Positions 1 through 7,960 of a stretch of DNA of 36,095 nt are shown piece after piece. The translations under genes and the position numbers were made by a program. Below the pieces are notes generated by a model. The model made no database searches and was not told the DNA's origin. It was given only the letters and a program-made list of their open reading frames with translations. The stretch comes from Wenzhouxiangella sp. (GTDB lineage Bacteria; Pseudomonadota; Gammaproteobacteria; Xanthomonadales; Wenzhouxiangellaceae). The stretch's first letter is position 1. Each line of letters opens with the position of its first letter. The DNA lies in contig SKQS01000051.1 of the NCBI GenBank assembly GCA_007118895.1, positions 1 through 36,095 of the forward strand. The letters run 5' to 3'.

Positions 1-131
1 CTCCAGCTCGTTTGGGCTCGCTCATTTGGAATGACCAAACCACACGCGCTGATCGTTTCGTCGCCAGGCGCTTCTTGCCTGCGGCAAACCGCACCTGGCA
101 CGAAACGGCGCTCGCCCAAGCTGAGCCGGAG
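1..131. repeat. Nested inverted-repeat element upstream of der
   Basis: A non-coding stretch built of nested complementary arms. The outer arms are 1-9 with 123-131 (8 of 9 pairs) and TTGGGC 12-17 with GCCCAA 114-119. The middle arms are CGTTTCGT 54-61 with ACGAAACG 100-107, and GCCAGG 63-68 with CCTGGC 94-99. At the core, TGCGG 80-84 pairs with CCGCA 89-93, or alternatively TTGCC 75-79 with GGCAA 83-87. A side hairpin is TTTGG 25-29 with CCAAA 35-39. There is no open frame of note. It could be a REP-like or MITE-like dispersed repeat, or a structured leader RNA of der. The window edge may truncate it. The pairing is seen directly; identity is unknown. Confidence 0.6.
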
Positions 132-182
132 ACTCCCGCAGAGGCCCGGCGCGCCCGTGCATAATTGTTCAGAGGTTCCTTA

Positions 183-1565
183 ATGGGCACAGTGCCTGTG
201 GTGGCCATTGTCGGTCGCCCGAATGTCGGCAAGTCGACACTGTTCAACGCGTTTACGCGCAGCCGGGATGCCTTGGTGGTTGATTTGCCAGGCGTCACCC
301 GGGATCGCATCTATGGCCGCTGCGAAATCGCCGGCAGAACGGTAATCCTGATTGATACCGGGGGCTTGAGTGATGCCACCGGAAGGCTGGAGTCGCTGGC
401 CCGTCGTCAGACCGAAGCAGCAATCGAGGAGGCCGACCTGGTGCTGTTTGTCAGCGATGGTCGCAGCGGCCCGCTGGCCGAGGATCACGAAATCGTCTCG
501 CGGCTTCGCCAGCAAGGCAAGTCGATCGTTCACGTCGTCAACAAGACCGATGGACTGGATGAGCAGGCGGCCCTGGCCGAAGCCTCCGAACTCGGACTCT
601 CCCCCGTGGTGGCCATTGCCGCCAGCCATCGTCGTGGTATCGACAGCCTGGCCGCGGAGACAGCGCCGCTGCTGCCGGCACTGGCTGACGACACTCAGGA
701 TTCCGCCGAAGGACTGAAGCTGGCGTTTATTGGCCGTCCCAATGTCGGCAAGTCGACTCTGCTCAATCGCTTTGTCGGCGAAGAGCGGGCGGTGGCCAGT
801 GAGGTGCCGGGCACGACCCGCGACCCGGTCCACGCTCGGGTCGAACGGGATGGCGAGGTGTTTCAACTGGTCGACACGGCCGGTATCCGGCGTCGGCGGG
901 CAACCCACGAGGCAGTCGAGGCTTTCAGCGTGATCAAGGCGCTGAAGGCGATGGAAAGCGCCGAGGTGGTGGTGCTGCTGCTCGATGCCACCGAAGGGGT
1001 GACCGATCAGGATGCGCGACTTGCCGGTCATGTCATCGAGGCGGGCAGGGCGCTGGTCATTGTGCTCAACAAGTGGGATGGCCTGGATGATGCTTCCCGA
1101 CGCCGTTGTTTGATCGAGGTTGGCGAGCGAATGAATTTTGCCGCTTTCGCCCCGGTCGTGACGCTGTCGGCATTGCACGGCAGCGGGCTGGGTGAACTGA
1201 TTGATGCGGTCTGTCACGTGCATCGCTCGGCAAGCATGGAATTGCCTACTCCGCAGCTGACCCGCGCTCTGCGCCATGCGGTCGAATCGCATCCGCCGCC
1301 GTCCAGCCGCCGGTTCACGCCCAAGCTGCGCTATGCCCACAGTGGCGGCACATTTCCCACCCGCATCATCATCCACGGCAATCGCACCGGACATGTCGAC
1401 GCTTCCTACAGACGCTACCTGATCAACAGTTTTCGACGACAGTTCGAGCTGGCCGGGGTGCCGCTGAAGCTGATCTTCAAGGACACCGAAAACCCTTATG
1501 CCGGCCGCCGGCAGCGTTCGCCTGCCGGTGGCAGGCGTGGGCGGACGGTCCGGCGCAAGCGCTGA
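183..1565 (+). CDS. der: Ribosome-assembly GTPase Der (EngA)
   Basis: Der is an essential GTPase with two tandem G domains that acts in the cytoplasm on maturation of the 50S ribosomal subunit. The first P-loop, GRPNVGKST, lies at residues 11-19, and a second copy, GRPNVGKSTLLN, opens the second G domain near residue 190. Each G domain also shows its DTxG motif and an N/TKxD motif (NKTDG, NKWDG). The C-terminal KH-like domain follows and ends in a basic tail rich in Arg. The length of 460 residues is normal. I chose ATG 183 over the upstream in-frame TTG 165 because AGAGG at 171-175 sits 7 nt before it. The next gene starts 8 nt after the stop, so the two are probably co-transcribed. Identification is secure. 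Confidence 0.98.
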   Translation: MGTVPVVAIVGRPNVGKSTLFNAFTRSRDALVVDLPGVTRDRIYGRCEIAGRTVILIDTGGLSDATGRLESLARRQTEAAIEEADLVLFVSDGRSGPLAEDHEIVSRLRQQGKSIVHVVNKTDGLDEQAALAEASELGLSPVVAIAASHRRGIDSLAAETAPLLPALADDTQDSAEGLKLAFIGRPNVGKSTLLNRFVGEERAVASEVPGTTRDPVHARVERDGEVFQLVDTAGIRRRRATHEAVEAFSVIKALKAMESAEVVVLLLDATEGVTDQDARLAGHVIEAGRALVIVLNKWDGLDDASRRRCLIEVGERMNFAAFAPVVTLSALHGSGLGELIDAVCHVHRSASMELPTPQLTRALRHAVESHPPPSSRRFTPKLRYAHSGGTFPTRIIIHGNRTGHVDASYRRYLINSFRRQFELAGVPLKLIFKDTENPYAGRRQRSPAGGRRGRTVRRKR

Positions 1566-1573
1566 GTCGAGCG

Positions 1574-2674
1574 GTGAGCCGAGTCTCTGGTCCATCGAGT
1601 GATCCGGCACGGCTTGAGGTGCCGATCGATGAAGCGCTCAGGCTGCTCGAACAGGGCGCGATGCTGATTGATATCCGCCAGCCCTGGGAGCGGGGCGAGG
1701 GTTGCCCGGCTGGTAGCCAACCGCTTTGCAGCGAAGAGCTGGTCAGTCGTATTCCGGCAATGGGCGTGCCGGACGACAGACCGCTGCTGCTGCTGTGTGC
1801 GGCCGGGATCCGGTCGCGCGATCTGGCGGCTCGCCTGCGTGAACTCGGCTGGCCTCAAGCGGCCAGCGTCCGTGGAGGCTTTCAGGCCTGGCGGACGGCC
1901 GGGCTGCCGGTCGAAACCGGCGAGCTGGATGCCGAGACAGCGCGTTATGCCAGGCACCTGGCATTGCCTGAGGTCGGGGAGGCGGGCCAGAAACGCCTGA
2001 GCGACAGCCGGGTGCTGCTGGTGGGTGCCGGCGGTCTGGGCTCACCGGCTGCCCTGTACCTGGCGGCAGCCGGCGTCGGAAACCTGTGCATCATCGACGA
2101 TGATCGGGTTGACCGCAGCAATCTCCAGCGCCAGATCATTCACTCCGACCCCGGGGTCGGTGAGCTGAAGGTGAACTCTGCGGCTGAGCGGATGCGCCGG
2201 CTCAACCCGCAGATCAATGTCCAGGCACTGGCAGACCGGCTGGATAAGGGCAACGTCGATGAGCTGGTCGCTGCCCACCAGCTGGTCATCGACGGCTCGG
2301 ATAATTTCGATACCCGGTACCTGATCAACGATGCCTGTCTCAGGCGTCGCCGACCCATGGTTTATGGTGCGGTACTGCGCTTTGTCGGCCAGGTGGCGGT
2401 GTTTGCTGCCGGCGACGGCCAGGCTCCTTGCTACCGCTGCCTGTTTCCGCGCCAGGCCAGCGGGGAAGATGCACCCAACTGTGCCGAAGCCGGCGTGCTG
2501 GGCGTTTTGCCCGGGGTCATCGGCACGCTTCAGGCGACCGAGGCGATCAAGCTGATCCTCGGGATCGGAAGGCCGTTGATCTCGCGCCTGCTGCGTTTCG
2601 ATGCCCTGGCCGGAACCTTCAGCGAAACCCGGCTGGTGCGCGACCCGGATTGTCGCTGGTGCCGTGGCTCATAG
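1574..2674 (+). CDS. moeB: Rhodanese-MoeB/ThiF fusion adenylyltransferase
   Basis: This is an E1-like enzyme that adenylates the C-terminal glycine of a small sulfur carrier (MoaD or ThiS type), here fused to a sulfur-transfer domain. Residues 15-115 form a rhodanese domain with the active-site loop CAAGIRS (Cys75). Residues 122-366 form the ThiF/MoeB domain with the nucleotide loop GAGGLGSP at 151-158 and two zinc-binding pairs, C286/C289 and C360/C363. The rhodanese domain is N-terminal, the reverse of the MoeZ/MOCS3 order. The GTG start at 1574 has only a weak ribosome site, so the exact start is uncertain. The stop overlaps the stop of the convergent peroxidase gene by 6 bp. Whether the carrier serves molybdopterin or thiamine cannot be read from this window. 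Confidence 0.9.
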   Translation: MSRVSGPSSDPARLEVPIDEALRLLEQGAMLIDIRQPWERGEGCPAGSQPLCSEELVSRIPAMGVPDDRPLLLLCAAGIRSRDLAARLRELGWPQAASVRGGFQAWRTAGLPVETGELDAETARYARHLALPEVGEAGQKRLSDSRVLLVGAGGLGSPAALYLAAAGVGNLCIIDDDRVDRSNLQRQIIHSDPGVGELKVNSAAERMRRLNPQINVQALADRLDKGNVDELVAAHQLVIDGSDNFDTRYLINDACLRRRRPMVYGAVLRFVGQVAVFAAGDGQAPCYRCLFPRQASGEDAPNCAEAGVLGVLPGVIGTLQATEAIKLILGIGRPLISRLLRFDALAGTFSETRLVRDPDCRWCRGS

Positions 2675-3157
2675 CGACCAGGACTGGAGATTGCGGGTGA
2701 TCTGGTGAATCACCGCCGGATCGTCCGGCGCGGTTGCCGAAGGCCAGTGTTGAAGCAGCGCCCCCTTGCGGTCGAACAGGTATTTGTGAAAGTTCCAGCG
2801 CGGCAGTATATCGCTGCCGTACTCCTGCGCCATGTCCTTGAATAGCGGATGGGCGGCGCGGCCGATCACCGAGTACTTCACCGTCATCGGGAAGGTGATC
2901 TGGAACTCGCGATGACAGAACTCGGCGATGCTTTCCTCGTCACCGGGCTCCTGCTCGCCAAAGTCGTTGCAGGGGATGCCGATCAGATTGAGTCCGGATT
3001 CGCGGTAATCGGCATACAGCCGCTGCAGTTGGGCATACTGCGGTGTGTACCCGCATTCGGAGGCGGTGTTGACGATCATCACCGGCTGATTGCGGAATCG
3101 TTCCATCGGCATCGCGCGACCATCTATGCCGACAAAGTTATAGTTGAACAGGTTCAT
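2669..3157 (-). CDS. Glutathione peroxidase family protein (BtuE/BsaA-like)
   Basis: A thiol peroxidase of the glutathione peroxidase family that reduces hydroperoxides, in many bacteria using thioredoxin rather than glutathione. The catalytic set is visible: Cys35 in [12 protein letters not shown], Gln69 in FGEQEPG, and Trp121-Asn122 in WNFHKYL. It is a cysteine form, not a selenocysteine form. The protein is 162 residues, normal for the family. ATG at 3157 is preferred over longer frames because GGAG precedes it at about 7 nt and the family N-terminus aligns there. No signal peptide is seen, so it is probably cytoplasmic. It is divergent from folD across only 37 bp and convergent with the moeB-type gene. 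Confidence 0.93.
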   Translation of the reverse strand: MNLFNYNFVGIDGRAMPMERFRNQPVMIVNTASECGYTPQYAQLQRLYADYRESGLNLIGIPCNDFGEQEPGDEESIAEFCHREFQITFPMTVKYSVIGRAAHPLFKDMAQEYGSDILPRWNFHKYLFDRKGALLQHWPSATAPDDPAVIHQITRNLQSWSL

Positions 3158-3194
3158 GCGGCGCTCCTCAGGCAGCATTACAATGAGGTCCATT

Positions 3195-4061
3195 ATGGCG
3201 AGTCGTGGACAAATCCTCAACGGTCGGGAAGTGGCCGACCGGCTGATCGGCAATGTGGCCGATGCGGTGGCCAACCATCGCGACCAGGGGGGCAGGGCGC
3301 CGGGTCTGGCGGTGGTCCTGGTCGGTGATGATCCCGCGTCGGAGGTTTACGTGTCCAACAAGGTCCGGGCCTGCGAGCGTGCCGGCATCGTCTCGGTGCA
3401 TCATCGCCTGCCGCACGGCATTGGCCGTGGTGAGCTGCTGGCGCTGATCGATGCGCTGAATCGCGATCCCGAGATCGACGGCATTCTCGTTCAGTTACCG
3501 TTGCCGGCGCACCTCGACGAGCGCGCCGTGACCGCCCGAATCGATCCGGCCAAGGATGTCGATGGATTCCACCCGATCAATCTGGGTCGCCTGGCCTGCC
3601 GCGACCCTGCGCTCAGGCCGTGCACACCGCGTGGCGTCATGACCTTGCTGGCGGCGCACGGTATCGATCCGAAGGGTGGCCATGCGGTGGTTGTCGGGGC
3701 ATCCAACATTGTTGGCCGTCCGCTGGCGCTGGAGCTGTTGCTGGCCGGTGCGACGGTCACCGTGGCGCATCGTTTCACACGCGACCTGGAAAGCCACGTA
3801 CGCAGCGCAGAATTGCTGTGCGTGGCGGTCGGCAAGCCAGGTGTCGTCGATCCGGCCTGGATTGCCGACGGTGCCGTGGTTGTCGATATCGGGATTTCGC
3901 GCCAGCCCGATGGCAGGCTGTGCGGTGATGTCGATTTTGCCGCCGCCGCACCGCGGGCCGCCTGGATTACCCCGGTGCCCGGCGGCGTCGGCCCGATGAC
4001 GGTGGCCACCCTGATGCAGAACACCGCCGAGGCCGCCGGCCTGGTTGTCCAGGCGCCGTGA
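3195..4061 (+). CDS. folD: Bifunctional methylenetetrahydrofolate dehydrogenase/cyclohydrolase FolD
   Basis: FolD interconverts 5,10-methylene-THF, 5,10-methenyl-THF and 10-formyl-THF in the cytosol, supplying one-carbon units for purine and formyl-methionine synthesis. Active-site residues are Tyr52 and Lys56 in YVSNK, Gln100 in ILVQLPLP and Asp123 in KDVDGFHP. The NADP-binding Rossmann motif is GASNIVGRP, and the family signature [12 protein letters not shown] lies near the C-terminus. The length is 288 residues. ATG 3195 is chosen over ATG 3183 because GAGG at 3185-3188 lies 6 nt upstream. The stop TGA shares bases with the next start (TGATG), so folD appears to lead the transporter operon. 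Confidence 0.97.
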   Translation: MASRGQILNGREVADRLIGNVADAVANHRDQGGRAPGLAVVLVGDDPASEVYVSNKVRACERAGIVSVHHRLPHGIGRGELLALIDALNRDPEIDGILVQLPLPAHLDERAVTARIDPAKDVDGFHPINLGRLACRDPALRPCTPRGVMTLLAAHGIDPKGGHAVVVGASNIVGRPLALELLLAGATVTVAHRFTRDLESHVRSAELLCVAVGKPGVVDPAWIADGAVVVDIGISRQPDGRLCGDVDFAAAAPRAAWITPVPGGVGPMTVATLMQNTAEAAGLVVQAP

Positions 4062-4918
4062 TGCCGGCGCTCAGGTTCACTCTGATCATCCTGCTGGCGC
4101 TGCATCTCGGCGCCTGTGCCAATCTGGTCAGCCGGGCCACCAACCAGTTTGCCGATGACCTGGAAGCTGCGGTTCGCGCCTACGATGACCCGGCTACGGT
4201 GGCCAGCGCCCTGCCGGCCTATATCCTGCTCATGGAGGCCAGGCTTCAGTCGCGGCCCGAAGATGCCGCGCTGCGCCTGGCCACTGCCCGACTGACCGCC
4301 ACCCAGGCGACCTTGTTCGCCGATGATCCCGACAGCGAATTGCGCTTGACGGCTCGCGCGCTGGCACATGCACGGATCGGTGCCTGTCAGAGCCACCGGC
4401 GGCTTTGCGAGCTGGATTCGGTGAGGTTCGATCAGTTCGAGCAGGCGCTGGAAAGCCTGCCGACCGGTGCGCTGGAGCCGGCCTACGTGCTGGCGACCAC
4501 CTGGACCGGCTGGATCGCCGCTCGCCGCGGCAGTTTCGAGGCGCTTGCCGACCTGCCTCGCGTCGAGGCCATGCTCGACTGGGTAGCCGAGCGTGATCCC
4601 GACCACGACGACGGTGCGGTGTGGTTATACCTGGCCGTACTCAACAGCCAGCGGCCGCCCGGGGCTGGCGGCCGGCCGGAGCTGGCAAGGGCACACTTCG
4701 ATCGTGCGCGACAGGCGGCAAACGGAGATAACCTGCTGATCGACGTGATGCAGGCCGACAGCTATGCCCGGCTGGTATTTGATCGTGATCTGTATGTGTC
4801 GCTGCTGGAAGGGGTGCTGGCAGCCAGGCCGGTCGGTGATCGCTATCGGCTGGCCAACCAGGTGGCGCGCGCACGGGCAGCCACCCTGCTGGCCCGCACT
4901 GCGGCCATATTTGACTGA
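4061..4918 (+). CDS. TRAP-associated TatT-family lipoprotein
   Basis: A predicted lipoprotein of the TatT family (TRAP-associated T component, Treponema TP0956-like). These are alpha-helical, TPR-like proteins that partner the solute-binding protein of some TRAP transporters in the periplasm. Residues 1-18 are a hydrophobic signal with lipobox LGAC, making Cys19 the likely lipidated residue. The rest of the 285 residues is helical and rich in Ala, Leu and Arg. ATG 4061 overlaps the folD stop; an in-frame GTG at 4058 is the alternative. It directly precedes dctP, which strongly supports the assignment. The transported ligand is unknown. Confidence 0.85.
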   Translation: MPALRFTLIILLALHLGACANLVSRATNQFADDLEAAVRAYDDPATVASALPAYILLMEARLQSRPEDAALRLATARLTATQATLFADDPDSELRLTARALAHARIGACQSHRRLCELDSVRFDQFEQALESLPTGALEPAYVLATTWTGWIAARRGSFEALADLPRVEAMLDWVAERDPDHDDGAVWLYLAVLNSQRPPGAGGRPELARAHFDRARQAANGDNLLIDVMQADSYARLVFDRDLYVSLLEGVLAARPVGDRYRLANQVARARAATLLARTAAIFD

Positions 4919-4936
4919 ACCAACAAGGCTTTGAAG

Positions 4937-5935
4937 ATGCGGGAATTGCTGAGATGCTTGGGACTGGTGCTGCTGATGCTTTCCGCGTCGGCTGCCGGAC
5001 AGGAACTCAAGCTGGCCACACTGGCCCCCGATGGCTCCTCGTGGATGAACGAGCTGAGGGCTGCTGCTGGAGAGGTAGAGCGCGAAACCGAGGGCAGGGT
5101 GCGGGTGCGCTTCTACCCCGGCGGGGTGATGGGGGATGCGGCCACGGTAATGCGCCGGATGCGGGTCGGGCAGCTGCAGGGTGGTGCCTTCGCGATGAGC
5201 GACCTGGCATCGGTCAGCGCCGAAACCCAGCTGTACGGGCAGCCGTTCCTGTTCCATGACGAGGAAGAGTTTCTGGCCGTACGGGAAGCCTTTGACCCGC
5301 TGATACTCGAGGCGCTGTCCGCCGGTGGCCTGGTGGCGCCGGCAATCAGCGCCGGCGGGTTTGCCTATCTTTTCAGCCGTCATCCGATACCGGAACCGGA
5401 TCGTACCGGTACCGATTTCAGAGTCTGGGTCACACCTGGTGACCTGCCGGCGCGCCGGGTACTCGAGGCGGCCGGGGTCAGTCCGGTACCGCTGTCGCTT
5501 GCCGAGGTCTACACCGCGCTGCAGACCGGCACGCTGAATACCTTTGCCAGCACACCGGCCGGCGCCATCATCCTGCAGTGGCATACCCGGGCCCGGTACC
5601 TGCTGGATCTGCCGGTGGTCATGACGGCTGGCACCGTGGCTTTCGATCAGCGCGCGATCAACCGGTTGTCGGACCCTGACCGGGTGGTCGTCAAGGACGC
5701 CTTCGGCCAGGCCCTGAAACGGCTGGAGCAGGGCAACCGGGCCGAAAATGAACAGGCCAGGGCAGCGCTGGCCGGGCAGGGGATCGAGATCACCGCCCCG
5801 TCTCCGGCCCAGGCAGAGGGCTGGCGAGTGCTGGCTGACCAGGTGCGCGGTGAGCTGGTCGCCGAAGGTCGGCTGTCACTTGATCACCTTGAGGCACTGA
5901 GCCTTGAGCTGGAGGCGCTCAGGAATGCGCAATGA
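4937..5935 (+). CDS. dctP: TRAP transporter solute-binding subunit DctP
   Basis: The periplasmic binding protein of a TRAP transporter, which captures an organic anion and delivers it to the DctQM membrane complex. The signal peptide is residues 1-21, hydrophobic and ending in ASAAG, with the mature protein starting near QELKLATLAP. That opening and the following DGSSW are typical of the DctP family. ATG 4937 is preferred to TTG 4931 because AAGG at 4925-4928 sits at 8 nt. The length of 332 residues is normal. The usual ligand-anchoring arginine region appears as DFRVWVTPGDLP. The gene lies between tatT and dctQ, and its 3' end overlaps dctQ by 11 bp. Substrate cannot be predicted. Confidence 0.93.
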   Translation: MRELLRCLGLVLLMLSASAAGQELKLATLAPDGSSWMNELRAAAGEVERETEGRVRVRFYPGGVMGDAATVMRRMRVGQLQGGAFAMSDLASVSAETQLYGQPFLFHDEEEFLAVREAFDPLILEALSAGGLVAPAISAGGFAYLFSRHPIPEPDRTGTDFRVWVTPGDLPARRVLEAAGVSPVPLSLAEVYTALQTGTLNTFASTPAGAIILQWHTRARYLLDLPVVMTAGTVAFDQRAINRLSDPDRVVVKDAFGQALKRLEQGNRAENEQARAALAGQGIEITAPSPAQAEGWRVLADQVRGELVAEGRLSLDHLEALSLELEALRNAQ

Positions 5936-6452
5936 GCGGTCTGCTCGCGATCCGGTCGATCGCATCAATGCGTTTCTGACCGGGCTGGAGCACGGACTGC
6001 TGGTGGTGCTGCTGGTCGGGCTGATCGGCTTGGGCCTGAGCCAGATCCTGCTGCGCAACTTCGCGGGCATCTCGCTGGTCTGGGCCGATGCCATGATGCG
6101 GGCCATGGTGCTCTGGCTGGCCATGCTGGCCGGCGCAATCGCTGCCGGTCGGCTCAAGCACATTCGCATCGACCTGATTGATCAGTGGCTGGGCGAGCCT
6201 TGGGCAAGACGAATCAATCGGATCACGCTGCTGCTGACCTCGCTGGTGTGTGTGCTGGTCGGCTCGCAATGCTTCCGGCTGGTCCTGCTGGAGCGTGAAT
6301 TCCCCGGCGAGGCCTTTCTCGGCATCCCGGTCTGGGCGGTGCTGCTGATCCTGCCGATCGGCTTCGGGCTGATGGCGGCTCGTTTTTTTGCCCGCGCCCT
6401 GACCGACCCCATGCCCGAACCGTCAGCTTCGATGGTGGATAAGCCCGAATGA
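5925..6452 (+). CDS. dctQ: TRAP transporter small membrane subunit DctQ
   Basis: The small integral membrane subunit of the TRAP transporter, which pairs with DctM in the inner membrane. Four hydrophobic segments are visible, beginning with HGLLVVLLVGLIGLGL after a short charged N-terminus. The family signature region around ISLVWADAMMRAMVLW is present. ATG 5925 is used because GGAGG at 5911-5915 lies 9 nt upstream; it lies inside the end of dctP, so translation is probably coupled. The stop overlaps the dctM start in ATGA. The 175-residue length fits the family. Confidence 0.9.
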   Translation: MRNERSARDPVDRINAFLTGLEHGLLVVLLVGLIGLGLSQILLRNFAGISLVWADAMMRAMVLWLAMLAGAIAAGRLKHIRIDLIDQWLGEPWARRINRITLLLTSLVCVLVGSQCFRLVLLEREFPGEAFLGIPVWAVLLILPIGFGLMAARFFARALTDPMPEPSASMVDKPE

Positions 6453-7720
6453 TTGTAGTGCTGCTGATCATCCTGGCGCTGATCGGCATGCCGCTGTTTG
6501 CCGTGATCGCGATTGGCGCACTGGCCGGATTCCATGGCGCCGAGCTGGACCTTCGCCTGGTGGCGATCGAGTTCGCACGCATCGGCGAGATGCCGGTGCT
6601 GGTTGCGCTGCCCCTGTTCACCTTCGCCGGGGTGCTGATTGCCAGCAGCAGAACGCCTGATCGGTTGGTCGATTTGACCCGAGCCTGGTTCGGCTGGCTG
6701 CCCGGCGGTCTGCCGATTATCGGCCTGATCATGTTTGCCCTGCTTACAGCCTTTACCGGCGCCTCGGGGATTACGGTGATTGCACTGGGCAGCCTGATGC
6801 TGCCGGCCCTGATCCAGGCCGGTTATCCCCGTCGCTTCAGTCTTGGTCTGGTCACCACCGGTTCCAGTATGGGTGTGCTGTTCGCGCCGTCGCTACCGCT
6901 GATCCTGTATGCCGTCATCGCCCAGCAGGTCGCACCGGGGCAGAGCATTCACGTCGACGATCTTTTCCTGGCCGGCATCCTGCCCGGACTGGTGCTGATC
7001 GGCTTGCTGGCGGCCTGGGCGATGTGGGTCCAGCGTGGCCTGCCAAGCGATCCCACGCCGACCCCGCCGCTGATGCGCAGCCTGCGCCGAGCCGGCTGGG
7101 AGCTGCCGCTGCCGTTTGTTGTTCTGGGCGGCATCTACAGCGGCTGGCTGCTGGTGATCGAGGCAGCGGTGGTCACCGCGGCCTGGGTGCTGATTACCCT
7201 GGTGCTGATCCGCCGCGAGGTCTCCTGGCAGAAACTTAAAGCGGTGATCGAGGAGTCCATGCTGCTGGTCGGGGCGATCCTGATCATTCTCGGCATGTCC
7301 CTGGCCTCGACCAACGTGCTGATCGATGCCGGTGTGCCGCAACGGCTGTTCGAGTGGCTGTCGCCGCATATCGACAGCCGCCTGGTATTCCTGCTGCTGG
7401 TCAACGTGCTGCTGCTGATCGCCGGAATGCTGCTGGACATCTTTGCCGCCCTGGTCATCCTGGCCCCGCTGATCATTCCGGTGGCGTTGGCTTTTGGTGT
7501 CGATCCAGTGCACCTGGGGATCATCTTTCTGGCCAATCTCCAGATTGGCTATTGCACGCCGCCAGTGGGCATCAACCTGTTTCTGGCCAGCCACCGTTTC
7601 GGCGTCGATATCCTGCGCATCTACCGTGCGACTTTGCCGTTCCTCGCGTTATTGCTGGCGGGTCTGCTGCTGATTACCTGGTGGCCGGCGCTCAGCCTGT
7701 GGCTGCCAGGACGCCTGTAG
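6449..7720 (+). CDS. dctM: TRAP transporter large permease subunit DctM
   Basis: The large membrane subunit that carries solute across the inner membrane, driven by an ion gradient (usually sodium). The 423 residues are almost entirely hydrophobic, with roughly a dozen membrane segments. Family motifs include FTGASGITVIALGSLMLPAL in the first half and DIFAALVILAPLIIPVA followed by GYCTPPVGINLFLAS in the second. It begins in the ATGA overlap with dctQ and ends the folD-tatT-dctPQM run. No T-rich terminator follows; hairpins in the next 100 bp may end the transcript. Confidence 0.95.
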   Translation: MIVVLLIILALIGMPLFAVIAIGALAGFHGAELDLRLVAIEFARIGEMPVLVALPLFTFAGVLIASSRTPDRLVDLTRAWFGWLPGGLPIIGLIMFALLTAFTGASGITVIALGSLMLPALIQAGYPRRFSLGLVTTGSSMGVLFAPSLPLILYAVIAQQVAPGQSIHVDDLFLAGILPGLVLIGLLAAWAMWVQRGLPSDPTPTPPLMRSLRRAGWELPLPFVVLGGIYSGWLLVIEAAVVTAAWVLITLVLIRREVSWQKLKAVIEESMLLVGAILIILGMSLASTNVLIDAGVPQRLFEWLSPHIDSRLVFLLLVNVLLLIAGMLLDIFAALVILAPLIIPVALAFGVDPVHLGIIFLANLQIGYCTPPVGINLFLASHRFGVDILRIYRATLPFLALLLAGLLLITWWPALSLWLPGRL

Positions 7721-7960
7721 AAAACGAGACCAAGCTCCCGCTGACCATCATCAGCAGCAGATGGCGGCGGCCCACACCGCCGGGCGCGAAGCCCCGTAGA
7801 TGCGGGGCGTGGAGTCGTCGCAGCAGGCCGGTCATGAATAGTCCGGGTTGAACCTGCTTTCTACGCCGGTTGTGACGGTCAAACTCACCTGCCATGCGGG
7901 AGATTCCCGTGTTTCAAGGACGATGCCTGAGCATACAATGACCGCTGCATTGATCAGCCC
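7721..7960. other. Hairpin-rich intergenic stretch after dctM
   Basis: There is no convincing gene in this 240-bp spacer. Two tandem GC-rich hairpins are seen: CGGCGG 7765-7770 with CCGCCG 7777-7782, and GCCCCG 7791-7796 with CGGGGC 7803-7808 around a TAGATG loop. A third, CGGGA 7897-7901 with TCCCG 7905-7909, is followed by GTGTTTC. None has a proper T run, so they are weak terminator candidates. The stretch could be a structured RNA or a dispersed intergenic element. Small frames on the minus strand here do not look like real proteins. Confidence 0.5.

Noticed and set aside
180-1610. 476-residue open frame opposite der
   Set aside because: Exact antisense of a conserved GTPase with low-complexity composition and no family motifs.
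7692-7895. 67-residue minus-strand frame in the spacer after dctM
   Set aside because: No ribosome site, no family match, and it overlaps hairpins and the end of dctM.
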